From positions 124,001-188,000 of the forward strand of contig JBEKYM010000007.1 of the NCBI GenBank assembly GCA_049510975.1: a DNA stretch of 64,000 nucleotides. Direction: 5' to 3'. Positions 11,383-18,022 of the stretch are shown piece after piece. Every line of letters starts with the position of its first letter. Within the stretch, counting starts at the first letter, position 1. The translations under genes were made by a program, and so were the position numbers. The stretch comes from JAKACA01 sp049510975. Lineage in GTDB: Bacteria > Actinomycetota > Acidimicrobiia > Acidimicrobiales > Bog-793. Below the pieces are notes generated by a model, which saw nothing but the letters and a program-made list of their open reading frames with translations, searched no databases and was not told the origin of the DNA.

Positions 11383-12010
11383 CCGGGATCCATCCGTCGC
11401 ACGGCAACCGCCCGCCGGCCGAGCCTCGCCTGACTGGGGACAGCTCCACTGCCCGCCGGTGTGAGACAGCTCGATGCTGTGCGGCCTGAGGCTTCTGTGA
11501 CATTTGAGGCATAAGTGGCTGATGTGACCAATGTGGACAAGAAAATTCTCAGCGCTCCCTCCCTGGTCACGCAAGCTGTTGTTGACAAAACCGTGACGAT
11601 TCCTGAAGGAGAGTTGCCTTTGAGTGACGGCCGTCGCTAGGGTTTGAGTCACACCAACTGTCACAGACGGACGGTGCCAAGCGTCCGGGAGAGGCAACTT
11701 CCGGATCACGGGCGCGGTATTCGCGACCCTGCACGGCATGTCTTGAGTCCAGGTGCGCGCGCCCCGAGCGTGCCCGCCGGTACCGCCGTCATGATCTCCG
11801 GCCCGAACGAAAAAGGGTCGAGAAGGAGCCGCAGACAGCATTCAACCCAGGGCCGTCCCCGTCTGCACCTCGTATGGAGGCCAAAAGACCCCCCGATCCG
11901 CCCGCCCTTCCGGCGCCGAGTCACGAGTCGCATGCAACGAGACGGGATGCCCGCATCAAAGCACCCACCTGGAGCCCAACGGGTTTCCGATCTCCACAGG
12001 AGGAGCACAG
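11383..12010 (+). other. Gene-free 628-bp region with a putative long structured 5' leader for the Rpf-like gene
   Basis: I find no convincing protein gene here. From a promoter-like pair (11614-11643) to the ATG at 12011 is about 360 nt, unusually long for this window. Several helices can be drawn: GGACG/CGTCC near 11671-11690, TCCGGGA/TTCCGGA near 11687-11710, GGGCGCG/CGCGACCC near 11715-11735, and GCAGAC/GTCTGC near 11833-11870. Rpf genes of actinobacteria are known to be preceded by c-di-AMP riboswitches, but I could not match the conserved c-di-AMP riboswitch segments, so I call it only a candidate structured leader. The ribosome-binding site GGAGGAG is at 11999-12005. Confidence 0.5.
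11614..11643 (+). promoter_or_regulatory. Putative promoter for the Rpf-like gene (TTGCCT-18-TAGGGT)
   Basis: TTGCCT at 11614-11619 and TAGGGT at 11638-11643 are separated by 18 bp, a normal sigma-70 type spacing. Transcription would start near 11650 and give a leader of about 360 nt. Confidence 0.45.
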
Positions 12011-12649
12011 ATGCGCAAGCACCCCCTGATCGCGCTGACCGCGTTCACTGCGCTCACCGCGAGCGCCGTTGCCGGTGCAAGTACCGGCAACTTTTCAGCC
12101 ACTTCCGTATTGGCGAGCGCTCGGACCAACCATCTGAGCCGCCCGTCTGCAGTGCACCTGTCAGAGCTTGACGTTTCCCTCAGCGCTGACTCGGCCTCGT
12201 CGACTCGCGGGTTCACTCGCGATCTCGTGGCCAGCCACGACCTCAACCGTCCGGCAGGGCTCCACCTGAGCTCCGTATCGGGCCAACCGGTCGCGACCAA
12301 GCCGAAGCCCAAGCCCAAGCCACACGTCGTCGAGGAAGCTCTGGCACCGGTCGCCCCGGCGCCGGCGCCAGTCGTGACGACCACCACAGCACCGCCGGTT
12401 GTCACGGCGCCTGCCGGTGGGGTCTGGTACGAGCTCCGCATGTGCGAGTCCGGCGGCAACTACGCCGAGAACACGGGCAATGGTTATTACGGCGCCTACC
12501 AGTTCGCATTGTCGACCTGGTACGGCCTCGGGTTCACCGGCCTCCCAAGCGATGCCTCGCCGGCAACGCAGGACGCCGCCGCCGCCGAGCTGCAAGCAGA
12601 GGCAGGATGGGGACAATGGCCCTCCTGTTCGGCCCAGCTCGGCCTTTGA
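12011..12649 (+). CDS. Resuscitation-promoting-factor-like transglycosylase
   Basis: A 212-residue exported muralytic protein. An N-terminal signal segment (MRKHPLIALTAFTALTASAV) is followed by a low-complexity linker with KPKPKPKP and Pro/Ala/Thr stretches. The C-terminal Rpf-type lysozyme-like domain covers about residues 137-210: VWYELRMCESGGNY holds the expected catalytic Glu146, followed by GYYGAYQFALSTW and GWGQWPSC. The two Cys (145 and 206) may form the family's disulfide. In actinobacteria such proteins cleave peptidoglycan glycan strands during growth or exit from dormancy. GGAGGAG sits 5-6 nt before the ATG. The long leader suggests post-transcriptional control, and a strong hairpin follows the gene. 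Confidence 0.9.
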   Translation: MRKHPLIALTAFTALTASAVAGASTGNFSATSVLASARTNHLSRPSAVHLSELDVSLSADSASSTRGFTRDLVASHDLNRPAGLHLSSVSGQPVATKPKPKPKPHVVEEALAPVAPAPAPVVTTTTAPPVVTAPAGGVWYELRMCESGGNYAENTGNGYYGAYQFALSTWYGLGFTGLPSDASPATQDAAAAELQAEAGWGQWPSCSAQLGL

Positions 12650-12704
12650 CGACGCGGACGGGCCACCGGAACCTTCGGTGATCTGACGTGTCAGAGCAGT
12701 GTCA

Positions 12705-12737
12705 TGACAGCCGGGTGCCAAAGGTACCCGGCTGTCA
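12705..12737. terminator. Strong hairpin between convergent genes
   Basis: A 15-bp stem with one G-T pair (left arm 12705-12719, loop AAA, right arm 12723-12737). It lies between the end of the Rpf-like gene and the convergent gene ending at 12758, so it can terminate from both sides. No U-tract follows, as is common in actinobacteria. Confidence 0.7.
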
Positions 12738-12757
12738 CGCGTCTGCGGGAAGCCCGT

Positions 12758-13123
12758 CTAGCGGCGGCGAGCCACGGGTTGACGATCGCCCGGACGCCAG
12801 GCGTTGGCGAGGTTCACGAGCACGATGCCTCCCCAAGCCACGGCGAGTCCCGGAAGGTGCCCGAAGTTGCCGGCGATGGCGCTGATCGGGATACCGAGGG
12901 TCAGCGAGGAGAGGGCGAGGAAGGTCCCGCCACGGTGACTGCGCGACCGCATGGGCGAACGCGAGCTGACCTGGGCGATGCGCATGTCGACCCGCTCGTC
13001 GATCTCGGAGGTGACTCGCTCGACGACCGACTCGACGAAGGCTTGGTCGTACTCGTCGCCGAGCTCCTTTCGTGCTCCGAGAAGCGCTGACCACTCTTGA
13101 TGCCGCCCGTCGCCCGTCGCCAT
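12758..13123 (-). CDS. Small integral membrane protein with N-terminal helix
   Basis: A 121-residue protein of unknown function. The first half is soluble and charged: GARKELGDEYDQAFVESVVE then VTSEIDERV, a helix pattern often found at the start of small actinobacterial membrane proteins. It is followed by two probable membrane segments, FLALSSLTLGIPISAIAG and GLAVAWGGIVLVNLANAW, and a basic tail. It lies 31 bp downstream of the amine oxidase gene on the same strand and may share its transcript. No domain of known function is recognised. Confidence 0.65.
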   Translation of the reverse strand: MATGDGRHQEWSALLGARKELGDEYDQAFVESVVERVTSEIDERVDMRIAQVSSRSPMRSRSHRGGTFLALSSLTLGIPISAIAGNFGHLPGLAVAWGGIVLVNLANAWRPGDRQPVARRR

Positions 13124-13154
13124 CGCGCGAGAGTCGCGCCAAGCGGCGTTGCCG

Positions 13155-14294
13155 TCAAGCCCCAGTCGGCTCGCCGACCGGCGAGCGACCGTGTTCGGGT
13201 CGTGGTCGACGCATGGAGAAACGCTCCATCGGGATCGCCGGTGTCACACCTTGGGCGAGGTCGGCGAGGATCTCGCCCCAGAGCGGTCCGAATTTGAAAC
13301 CGTGCCCGGACGTGCCGGCTCCGACGACGAGGCGGCCCAGCCGCTCGATGACGAAGTCCTCGTCCGGCGTGTTGTCGTAGAAGCACCGCTCCGTCGCCAG
13401 CGGCCGAGGATCGAGGGCCGGGATGAGGCGCTCGACCGCCGACACGAGGAGCGCGAGCGCGGCCGCGTCGACGTCCAGATCGACGCTGCCGGGGCGCACG
13501 GTGGCCCCCGGGTCGTGGACTCCCACCTTGTACTGTCCGCTCGCCGGCGTCGGCACGCCGTAGTAGGTGACCGGCCCGCGCTCGACGAACGCCGGCAGGC
13601 ACGCCAGCCCGCGCGCCGGCGGCCCGAAGTAGGCGACTTGCTGCAGGCTCGGCCGGAACACCGTCGCCTGAGGCAGGCCTGTCAGGCTTGCAAGCTCTCC
13701 GGAGAAGGCTCCTGCGCAGAGCAGAGCGACCTCGCACTCGAGCACGCTTCCGGCGAGGTCGATCCGCACGCGATCATCGAGCTCCGTCAGCGATTCGGCA
13801 CGTGTGCGCTGGCGGATCTCCGCACCGTCGGCGCGAGCCGAGTCGGCGAGAACGGCCAGGATCCTGTCGGCGCGGAGCACGCCGGCGGAAGCCTCGAACA
13901 CGGCTCGGCCACCGATGGCGAATTCGGGGAACCGCTCGGCCAGAGCCTCCTCACCGAGGATCTCCGCCCTCGCACCGGCGCCATCCATGGCGGCTGCGAG
14001 CTCGTCCACGCGCTCGCCGAACGACAGCAGCCCGAACGTCTCGAGGAGGGGCTCAGATGCCTCGTCGCCGAGCGAGTGCCAGCCGGCCAGGCTTCGCATC
14101 GCCATCTCCACGTAGAGGGGGTCGTCGTAGCCGAAGCGGAAGATGCGCGAGGTCCCCTTCGAGCCCGATCGATCGTGGCCGATCGTCGCCTGCTCGACGC
14201 AGACGACATCACCACCGCGGCGCGCCAGCTCGCGGGTGGCCGCCAGCCCGACGAGCCCCGCTCCGACGACGACGAACTCGTGCCGATCGGCCAT
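13155..14294 (-). CDS. FAD-dependent amine oxidase of the monomeric sarcosine oxidase family
   Basis: A 379-residue flavoenzyme resembling monomeric sarcosine oxidase and N-methyltryptophan oxidase, which oxidise secondary or N-methyl amino acids with O2 and release hydrogen peroxide. The Rossmann motif VVVGAGLVGLAATRELARRG is at residues 8-27. Near the C-terminus ERCFYDNTPDEDFVI holds Cys304 in the place where family members bind FAD covalently. GAGTSGHGFKFGP completes the FAD site. The ATG at 14294 lies 7 nt after a TAGTGT -10 box, so the mRNA is probably leaderless. The amine substrate cannot be deduced. It is divergent from the leader-peptide/PheRS-like unit. Confidence 0.9.
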   Translation of the reverse strand: MADRHEFVVVGAGLVGLAATRELARRGGDVVCVEQATIGHDRSGSKGTSRIFRFGYDDPLYVEMAMRSLAGWHSLGDEASEPLLETFGLLSFGERVDELAAAMDGAGARAEILGEEALAERFPEFAIGGRAVFEASAGVLRADRILAVLADSARADGAEIRQRTRAESLTELDDRVRIDLAGSVLECEVALLCAGAFSGELASLTGLPQATVFRPSLQQVAYFGPPARGLACLPAFVERGPVTYYGVPTPASGQYKVGVHDPGATVRPGSVDLDVDAAALALLVSAVERLIPALDPRPLATERCFYDNTPDEDFVIERLGRLVVGAGTSGHGFKFGPLWGEILADLAQGVTPAIPMERFSMRRPRPEHGRSPVGEPTGA

Positions 14295-14301
14295 TGCCGA
14301 G

Positions 14302-14307
14302 ACACTA
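14302..14307 (-). promoter_or_regulatory. -10 box TAGTGT, leaderless start of the amine oxidase
   Basis: On the minus strand TAGTGT ends 7 nt before the ATG at 14294. Confidence 0.55.
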
Positions 14308-14393
14308 GGGGGTCGCTTCCTGCCGCGAATGCCCCAGCGCCCGAGCAGGGCTCCACGAGGGTTCCGGCAGCGGCGGCGGGGTGGACCGCCCTC

Positions 14394-14399
14394 TACACT
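14394..14399 (+). promoter_or_regulatory. -10 box TACACT, leaderless start of a leader peptide
   Basis: TACACT ends 6 nt before the ATG at 14406. The same geometry is seen before many annotated genes of this window, which argues that the short frame at 14406 is translated from the very first base of the transcript. Confidence 0.6.
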
Positions 14400-14405
14400 G
14401 GCTTC

Positions 14406-14489
14406 ATGGTGCGTTGCGTGAGGCGATTTTTCTGCCCCCCGGCCCTATTCGGGCCTGCCGGGGGGCGCACCGCCGACACCATCGGCTGA
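14406..14489 (+). CDS. Putative 27-aa leader peptide with tandem Phe codons
   Basis: A 27-residue frame reading MVRCVRRFFCPPALFGPAGG and ending at TGA 14487-14489. It begins exactly 6 nt after a TACACT box, so it would be translated leaderlessly. Two adjacent Phe codons (14427-14432) are followed within 2 nt by the 5' arm of a strong GC hairpin (14435-14465); a third Phe codon lies inside that hairpin. The next gene downstream is a PheRS-like ligase. In Enterobacteria the phenylalanyl-tRNA synthetase operon is controlled by a Phe-rich leader peptide, so an analogous ribosome-stalling role is proposed here as inference. Stalling at Cys, Arg or Pro codons is an alternative. Confidence 0.5.
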   Translation: MVRCVRRFFCPPALFGPAGGRTADTIG

Positions 14490-14555
14490 GCGCGCGGCCT
14501 TCTCGGCGGTCCCGGGGGCTGGGGGGTGCTCCCCCACCCATCCCATCCGAGAAGG
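14435..14555 (+). promoter_or_regulatory. Putative attenuator: hairpin inside leader peptide plus SD-sequestering stem
   Basis: Two helices can be drawn. The first pairs CCCCCCGG (14435-14442) with CCGGGGGG (14458-14465), with an inner CCC/GGG pair, inside the leader peptide frame. The second pairs CCTTCTCGG (14498-14506) with CCGAGAAGG (14547-14555), nine perfect pairs, enclosing a G-run/C-run hairpin (about 14520-14536). The 3' arm of the second helix contains part of the AAGGAG ribosome-binding site (14552-14557) of the ligase gene starting at 14564. CCGGG of helix 1 could alternatively pair with CCCGG at 14511-14515. This layout fits translational attenuation; the pairings were found by eye and not by folding software. 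Confidence 0.5.
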
Positions 14556-14563
14556 AGCCTCAC

Positions 14564-15799
14564 GTGCCACCAACCATCTCCGCGAGCTCGCTCGCTCGCG
14601 ACCTTGCCCTCCGAGACCTGACCGATCCCAGCGCCGGCGCTCACGCCATCCAGTTGCTCGTTGCCAACGCAGCCACTGCACTGTGCGCCCGCTGGCGCTG
14701 CGAAGCCCGCTGGAGACGCGGGCGGCGGGTCGTGACGGTGGAGGAGAACTACGACAGGCTGGGTTTCGGCGGTGAGGTCGTCACGCGAGACGCTCGCTAC
14801 ACCCGTTACGTGGACGACATCCACATGTTGCGAAGCCACTCGTCGGCCATCGTGCCCGCCGCCCTCGAAGAGCTTGCCTCCGAGGAAGCCAACGGCTTGG
14901 CCCCTGACGACGTCGTGCTCGTGTGCCCGGGCATCTGCTACCGCCGCGACTCGATCGACTGGCAGCACACCGGCACGCCCCACCAGATGGACCTGTGGAG
15001 GGTGTCGCGGCGGGAATCGCAACAGGCGCTGTGCGACGACGACCTCGACGAGATGATCGACACGCTCTGCCAGGCTCTGGTTCCGGGCCGGCCTTACCGA
15101 CTCGAGCGCCGTGAGCACCCCTACACCCTCGCCGGCCGGCAGATCGACGTCGAGTGGGAGGGGACCTGGGTCGAGATCGGTGAGTGCGGCCTGGCCCATC
15201 CCGACCTCCTGCGACGGTGCGGGCTCGGTCGGCAATGGTCCGGCTTGGCGCTCGGCATGGGTCTCGACCGCCTCCTCATGCTCGTGAAGGGGGTCCCCGA
15301 CATCCGCCTGCTCCGATCGCTCGACCCGAGAGTGAACGAGCAGATGGCCACCCTCGCCCCCTACCGCCCGACCTCAGGGATGCCGGCGGTTCGCAGGGAC
15401 CTCTCGATCGCCGTGGACGCCGGCGAACAGGTGGAGGACCTCGGCGACCGGGTGCGCGAGTCGCTCGGCGAGGACGCCGAGATGGTCGAGGAGGTGCTGA
15501 TCGTCTCCGCCACTCCGAGCGAGGAGCTTCCGCAGGCTGCTCGCCGGCGCCTCGGGATCGAAGCCGGCCAGGCCAACCTCCTCGTGCGCGTCACCCTGCG
15601 GTCCCTCGACCGGACGCTCAGCGACGAGGAGGCGAACGCCTTGCGAGACCGGGTGTACGGCGCGCTGCACCGTGGCCATCGGCACCAATGGGCCAGCCGG
15701 GGCGGCTCGCCGTCATCGGGCGTGGGGCCGCCTGCTGCGGTCAGCCGGGCGCCCGGCAGCCCGCTGGCGCCGCCAGCACTCCGATCCCCGGCCCGGTGA
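14564..15799 (+). CDS. PheRS-like ligase: PheS-type catalytic domain plus ferredoxin-fold anticodon-binding domain
   Basis: A 411-residue class II synthetase-like protein. The catalytic half has motif 2 (VCPGICYRRDSIDWQH, then TPHQMDLWRVSR) and motif 3 (GLALGMGLDRLLMLVKGVPD), both close to the alpha chain of phenylalanyl-tRNA synthetase. The C-terminal part from SGMPAVRRDLSIAVDAGEQV to LRDRVYGALH is a ferredoxin-fold anticodon-binding domain as in the PheT C-terminus. The same two-domain order occurs in monomeric mitochondrial PheRS. The bacterial PheST genes are expected elsewhere. From memory, public annotation names a 'PheS-related mystery ligase' (SrmL) family, which this probably matches. 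The GTG start is supported by AAGGAG. The last 40 or so residues are low complexity and overlap the convergent gene by 59 bp. The true substrate is unknown. Confidence 0.8.
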   Translation: MPPTISASSLARDLALRDLTDPSAGAHAIQLLVANAATALCARWRCEARWRRGRRVVTVEENYDRLGFGGEVVTRDARYTRYVDDIHMLRSHSSAIVPAALEELASEEANGLAPDDVVLVCPGICYRRDSIDWQHTGTPHQMDLWRVSRRESQQALCDDDLDEMIDTLCQALVPGRPYRLERREHPYTLAGRQIDVEWEGTWVEIGECGLAHPDLLRRCGLGRQWSGLALGMGLDRLLMLVKGVPDIRLLRSLDPRVNEQMATLAPYRPTSGMPAVRRDLSIAVDAGEQVEDLGDRVRESLGEDAEMVEEVLIVSATPSEELPQAARRRLGIEAGQANLLVRVTLRSLDRTLSDEEANALRDRVYGALHRGHRHQWASRGGSPSSGVGPPAAVSRAPGSPLAPPALRSPAR

Positions 15800-16976
15800 G
15801 CGCGATGTCGTCGGCTCCGGCCGCGACGACTTCGGTCACCGGGGACTTCGGCGTCGTCGACGCCAGCTCGGCGCCGGTGAGGGGGTCCAGGCAGACGAGC
15901 GCCGTCAGCTCGGACGCCCACACGATGCCGCCCGTGCCGTCAAGGGTGATCGACTCGAGCGTCGCCGCCAGTCCCGTCGGCGTTCCCGGCTCCCCTCCCG
16001 CCGGACTGAGGCCCGGAAGATCGAGGCGCCTCACCTCACTGGAGCCGCCGGTCCCGATTGCGGCAAACAGCCCGTCGGCACCGAAGGCCATCGACTCGAC
16101 GGCGGCGCCCGCGTCCAGGTCGTCCACCGCCACAACCGCACCGGAAGCGTCGTCCAGCAGCTCGATCCGTCCTCCCGTGGCGGCTCCCGAGGAGCCTGGA
16201 TCGAACAGGCTGACGGCCACATCGGGCGACGAGTCACTGACAGCCATGTGCTGAGCGATCGAGGATCCGAACGAGGCGAGCCGCCGCCACGAGAGCGAGC
16301 GGCCTTGCACCGCCAACAGCGAGCTTCCCGTCGATGCGAGCACCTCTCCGCCGGTGCCCACGAGGAAGAGTCCGTAGCCTCGGCCGAGCGACCGCGAACC
16401 GAGCACGCGTAGCGTCGACGGATCCAAGCGATACAGGGTCAGCACGTAGGGCCCGGCGTCCGTCGGGCCGGCGAGATCGAGGCGGGCCGTCCCGACGTAG
16501 AGTGACCCGCCGGCGAGCGTCAGGCTGCTCGTGAGCAACGCCGCCCGCGCGAAACCCCCCGACACCGCCTCGACCCTCCCATTGACGGCGAGCTCGAGCA
16601 CGCGGAGCTCGGTCTCTTGTGCGCCACACGCCTGCAACGCGTACAGCGACGAGCTCGAGGCCGTCACCGACGCGAATGTGCCCGCCACGAGCAGGTTGTA
16701 GGGCCACCCGCCGACCTGGCTCGAAGCGATGGCCGAAGGCGGCGCGTCAGGGGCCGTGCAGGTGGCGGCCGGGCTGTGAACGGCCGAGTGACGGTCGGAG
16801 CGGGCGAGGATGGCGCCGATGCCCGTCCATCCCGTGACGACGACGAGCGCCACGACCACCACGAGGGTGACGATGGAACGGTGCCGATCGGCCGAGCGCA
16901 CCACCGCGCGGAGCCGTCCTCGATCCCCGCCGCCGAGCGCCCGCGCCGCACGAGCGGCATGTGCCTGCTCGTCCAC
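15741..16976 (-). CDS. Membrane-anchored beta-propeller-like protein, function unknown
   Basis: A 411-residue protein with a basic N-terminus and one membrane segment (IVTLVVVVALVVVTGWTGIG, about residues 35-54), then a probably extracytoplasmic domain. That domain repeats short beta patterns such as GGSLYVGTARLDLAG, GTGGEVLASTGSSLLAV, GADGLFAAIGTGGSSEVRRL and GTGGIVWASELTALVCLDP, reminiscent of PQQ- or YVTN-type propeller blades. Three or four Cys are spread over the outer domain. The GTG start has AAGGGGC upstream, with a TACACT -10 box at 17012-17017. No enzymatic motif is seen. It overlaps the 3' end of the PheRS-like gene by 59 bp. Confidence 0.65.
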   Translation of the reverse strand: MDEQAHAARAARALGGGDRGRLRAVVRSADRHRSIVTLVVVVALVVVTGWTGIGAILARSDRHSAVHSPAATCTAPDAPPSAIASSQVGGWPYNLLVAGTFASVTASSSSLYALQACGAQETELRVLELAVNGRVEAVSGGFARAALLTSSLTLAGGSLYVGTARLDLAGPTDAGPYVLTLYRLDPSTLRVLGSRSLGRGYGLFLVGTGGEVLASTGSSLLAVQGRSLSWRRLASFGSSIAQHMAVSDSSPDVAVSLFDPGSSGAATGGRIELLDDASGAVVAVDDLDAGAAVESMAFGADGLFAAIGTGGSSEVRRLDLPGLSPAGGEPGTPTGLAATLESITLDGTGGIVWASELTALVCLDPLTGAELASTTPKSPVTEVVAAGADDIALTGPGIGVLAAPAGCRAPG

Positions 16977-17011
16977 CGCCCTTGCCCCTTTCGAACAACG
17001 TTTCGACTGTC

Positions 17012-17017
17012 AGTGTA
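17012..17017 (-). promoter_or_regulatory. Putative -10 box TACACT for the propeller-like gene
   Basis: TACACT on the minus strand would start a transcript about 28-30 nt before the GTG at 16976. AAGGGGC lies between them. Confidence 0.4.
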
Positions 17018-17052
17018 GGGACGCCGCCCGGCGCCACTTTCTTGCAGGACTC

Positions 17053-17068
17053 CGAGCGGGACCGCTCG
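17053..17068 (-). terminator. Small hairpin after the LLM gene
   Basis: CGAGCG/CGCTCG stem with a GGAC-type loop, starting 13 nt after the stop of the minus-strand gene at 17081. There is no U-tract, so it is only a weak terminator candidate. Confidence 0.3.
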
Positions 17069-17080
17069 CCTTCCCGTTGT

Positions 17081-17941
17081 TCAGGGACGTCGGGGAGGGC
17101 CTGCCGCCATCCGGTCGAAGACCGCCGACACCGACTCGTCGGCGCGCACCGTCTCGAGCCACCAGGTGGCGCCGGCGTTCTCGAGCTGATGGAGGCGCTC
17201 GAGGTCCGCCTCGGCCCACCTCGGACCGAGGGAGCCCCGCAGCACGAGGTCGTGCTCAGGCGCAGCGCCGAGACGTCGGAGCTCGTCTTTGATGTCGCGC
17301 ACGTCGGCCGTGCTCGGCAAGGCGTCCGAACCGCGTTGATCGGCGAAGACGGGCAGGATGCCGTCCAGGTGGGCCGCTCGGCGTAGCGGTGTCCGCCGCG
17401 GCCACTCGGCGCTCACCCAGACCGGAACCCGGGGCGTTTGCAACGGTGTCGGCAGGAACGGTGCCGAGTCGACCTGCATCCACTTGCCTTCATGACGAAC
17501 GGGACGACCGGACCAGCACTGCAGGAGCACGGCCAGCGACTCGTCGAACAGCGAGGCGCGAGCATCCTCCTCCTCGTCGTGAGCAGCACGCCCGGCTGGC
17601 AGGGCGAGGTTCTCGTGCCAACTCGCGTAACCGAGGCCCGTCGCGAAGATGAGCCGGCCGTGCGTCAGGTGGTCGAGGACGGCCGACTGCCGCGCCAGCA
17701 CCCATGGACGACGTCGGTCGGCCACCGGGGTGACGAGGCCGAGGCGCAGTCGTTTCGTGATGGAGGAGATGGCGGCGAGCGCGATGCAGGCGTCGGCCAC
17801 CGGCACGGCGTCGCCGTACTCGGCAAGGTCCGACACGAACAACCCGTCCCAGCCAGCTCGCTCCGCCTCCACGGCAATGTCGACCACCCGCGAAGCATCC
17901 GCGAACTCGCCAAAGAGCGGCAGAAACCCGCCGTACTTCAT
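17081..17941 (-). CDS. LLM-class F420-dependent oxidoreductase (copy 1 of tandem pair)
   Basis: A 286-residue member of the luciferase-like monooxygenase fold, which in actinobacteria mostly uses coenzyme F420. The N-terminus MKYGGFLPLFGEFADASRVV, then AERAGWDGLFVSD, RLRLGLVTPVADRRRPWVLA, LDHLTHGRLIFATGLGY and PVWVSAEWPRRTPLRRAAH are typical TIM-barrel positions of the family. It is about 280 residues, shorter than classical 330-residue members. Its sequence closely resembles the next gene upstream (18023-18874), pointing to tandem duplication. The ATG lies 7 nt after a TATCGT box. Substrate unknown; no F420 biosynthesis gene is in view. Confidence 0.88.
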   Translation of the reverse strand: MKYGGFLPLFGEFADASRVVDIAVEAERAGWDGLFVSDLAEYGDAVPVADACIALAAISSITKRLRLGLVTPVADRRRPWVLARQSAVLDHLTHGRLIFATGLGYASWHENLALPAGRAAHDEEEDARASLFDESLAVLLQCWSGRPVRHEGKWMQVDSAPFLPTPLQTPRVPVWVSAEWPRRTPLRRAAHLDGILPVFADQRGSDALPSTADVRDIKDELRRLGAAPEHDLVLRGSLGPRWAEADLERLHQLENAGATWWLETVRADESVSAVFDRMAAGPPRRP

Positions 17942-17948
17942 AGCTATA

Positions 17949-17954
17949 ACGATA
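17949..17954 (-). promoter_or_regulatory. -10 box TATCGT, leaderless start of LLM copy 1
   Basis: TATCGT on the minus strand ends 7 nt before the ATG at 17941, so copy 1 has its own promoter despite following copy 2. Confidence 0.55.
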
Positions 17955-18022
17955 GAGGCCCTGGCAGCCCACTCGGTCGCGGAGCCTCGACGACCCGTGC
18001 GACGGGCCCCACGATCGGGCGC

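Noticed and set aside
11644..12010. c-di-AMP (ydaO) riboswitch before the Rpf-like gene
   Set aside because: I looked for the conserved GGGGAACC-, GGGGUGAAUC- and CAGCUAACC-like segments and did not find them; only an unspecified structured leader is claimed.
13149..14489. 446-codon plus-strand frame opposite the amine oxidase
   Set aside because: Antisense to a clear flavoenzyme gene. Only its last 27 codons (from 14406) are kept, as the separate leader peptide with its own promoter.
14400..14564. T-box riboswitch before the PheRS-like gene
   Set aside because: No T-box sequence or specifier loop is visible, and T-boxes need a long leader; the short translated leader explains the region better.
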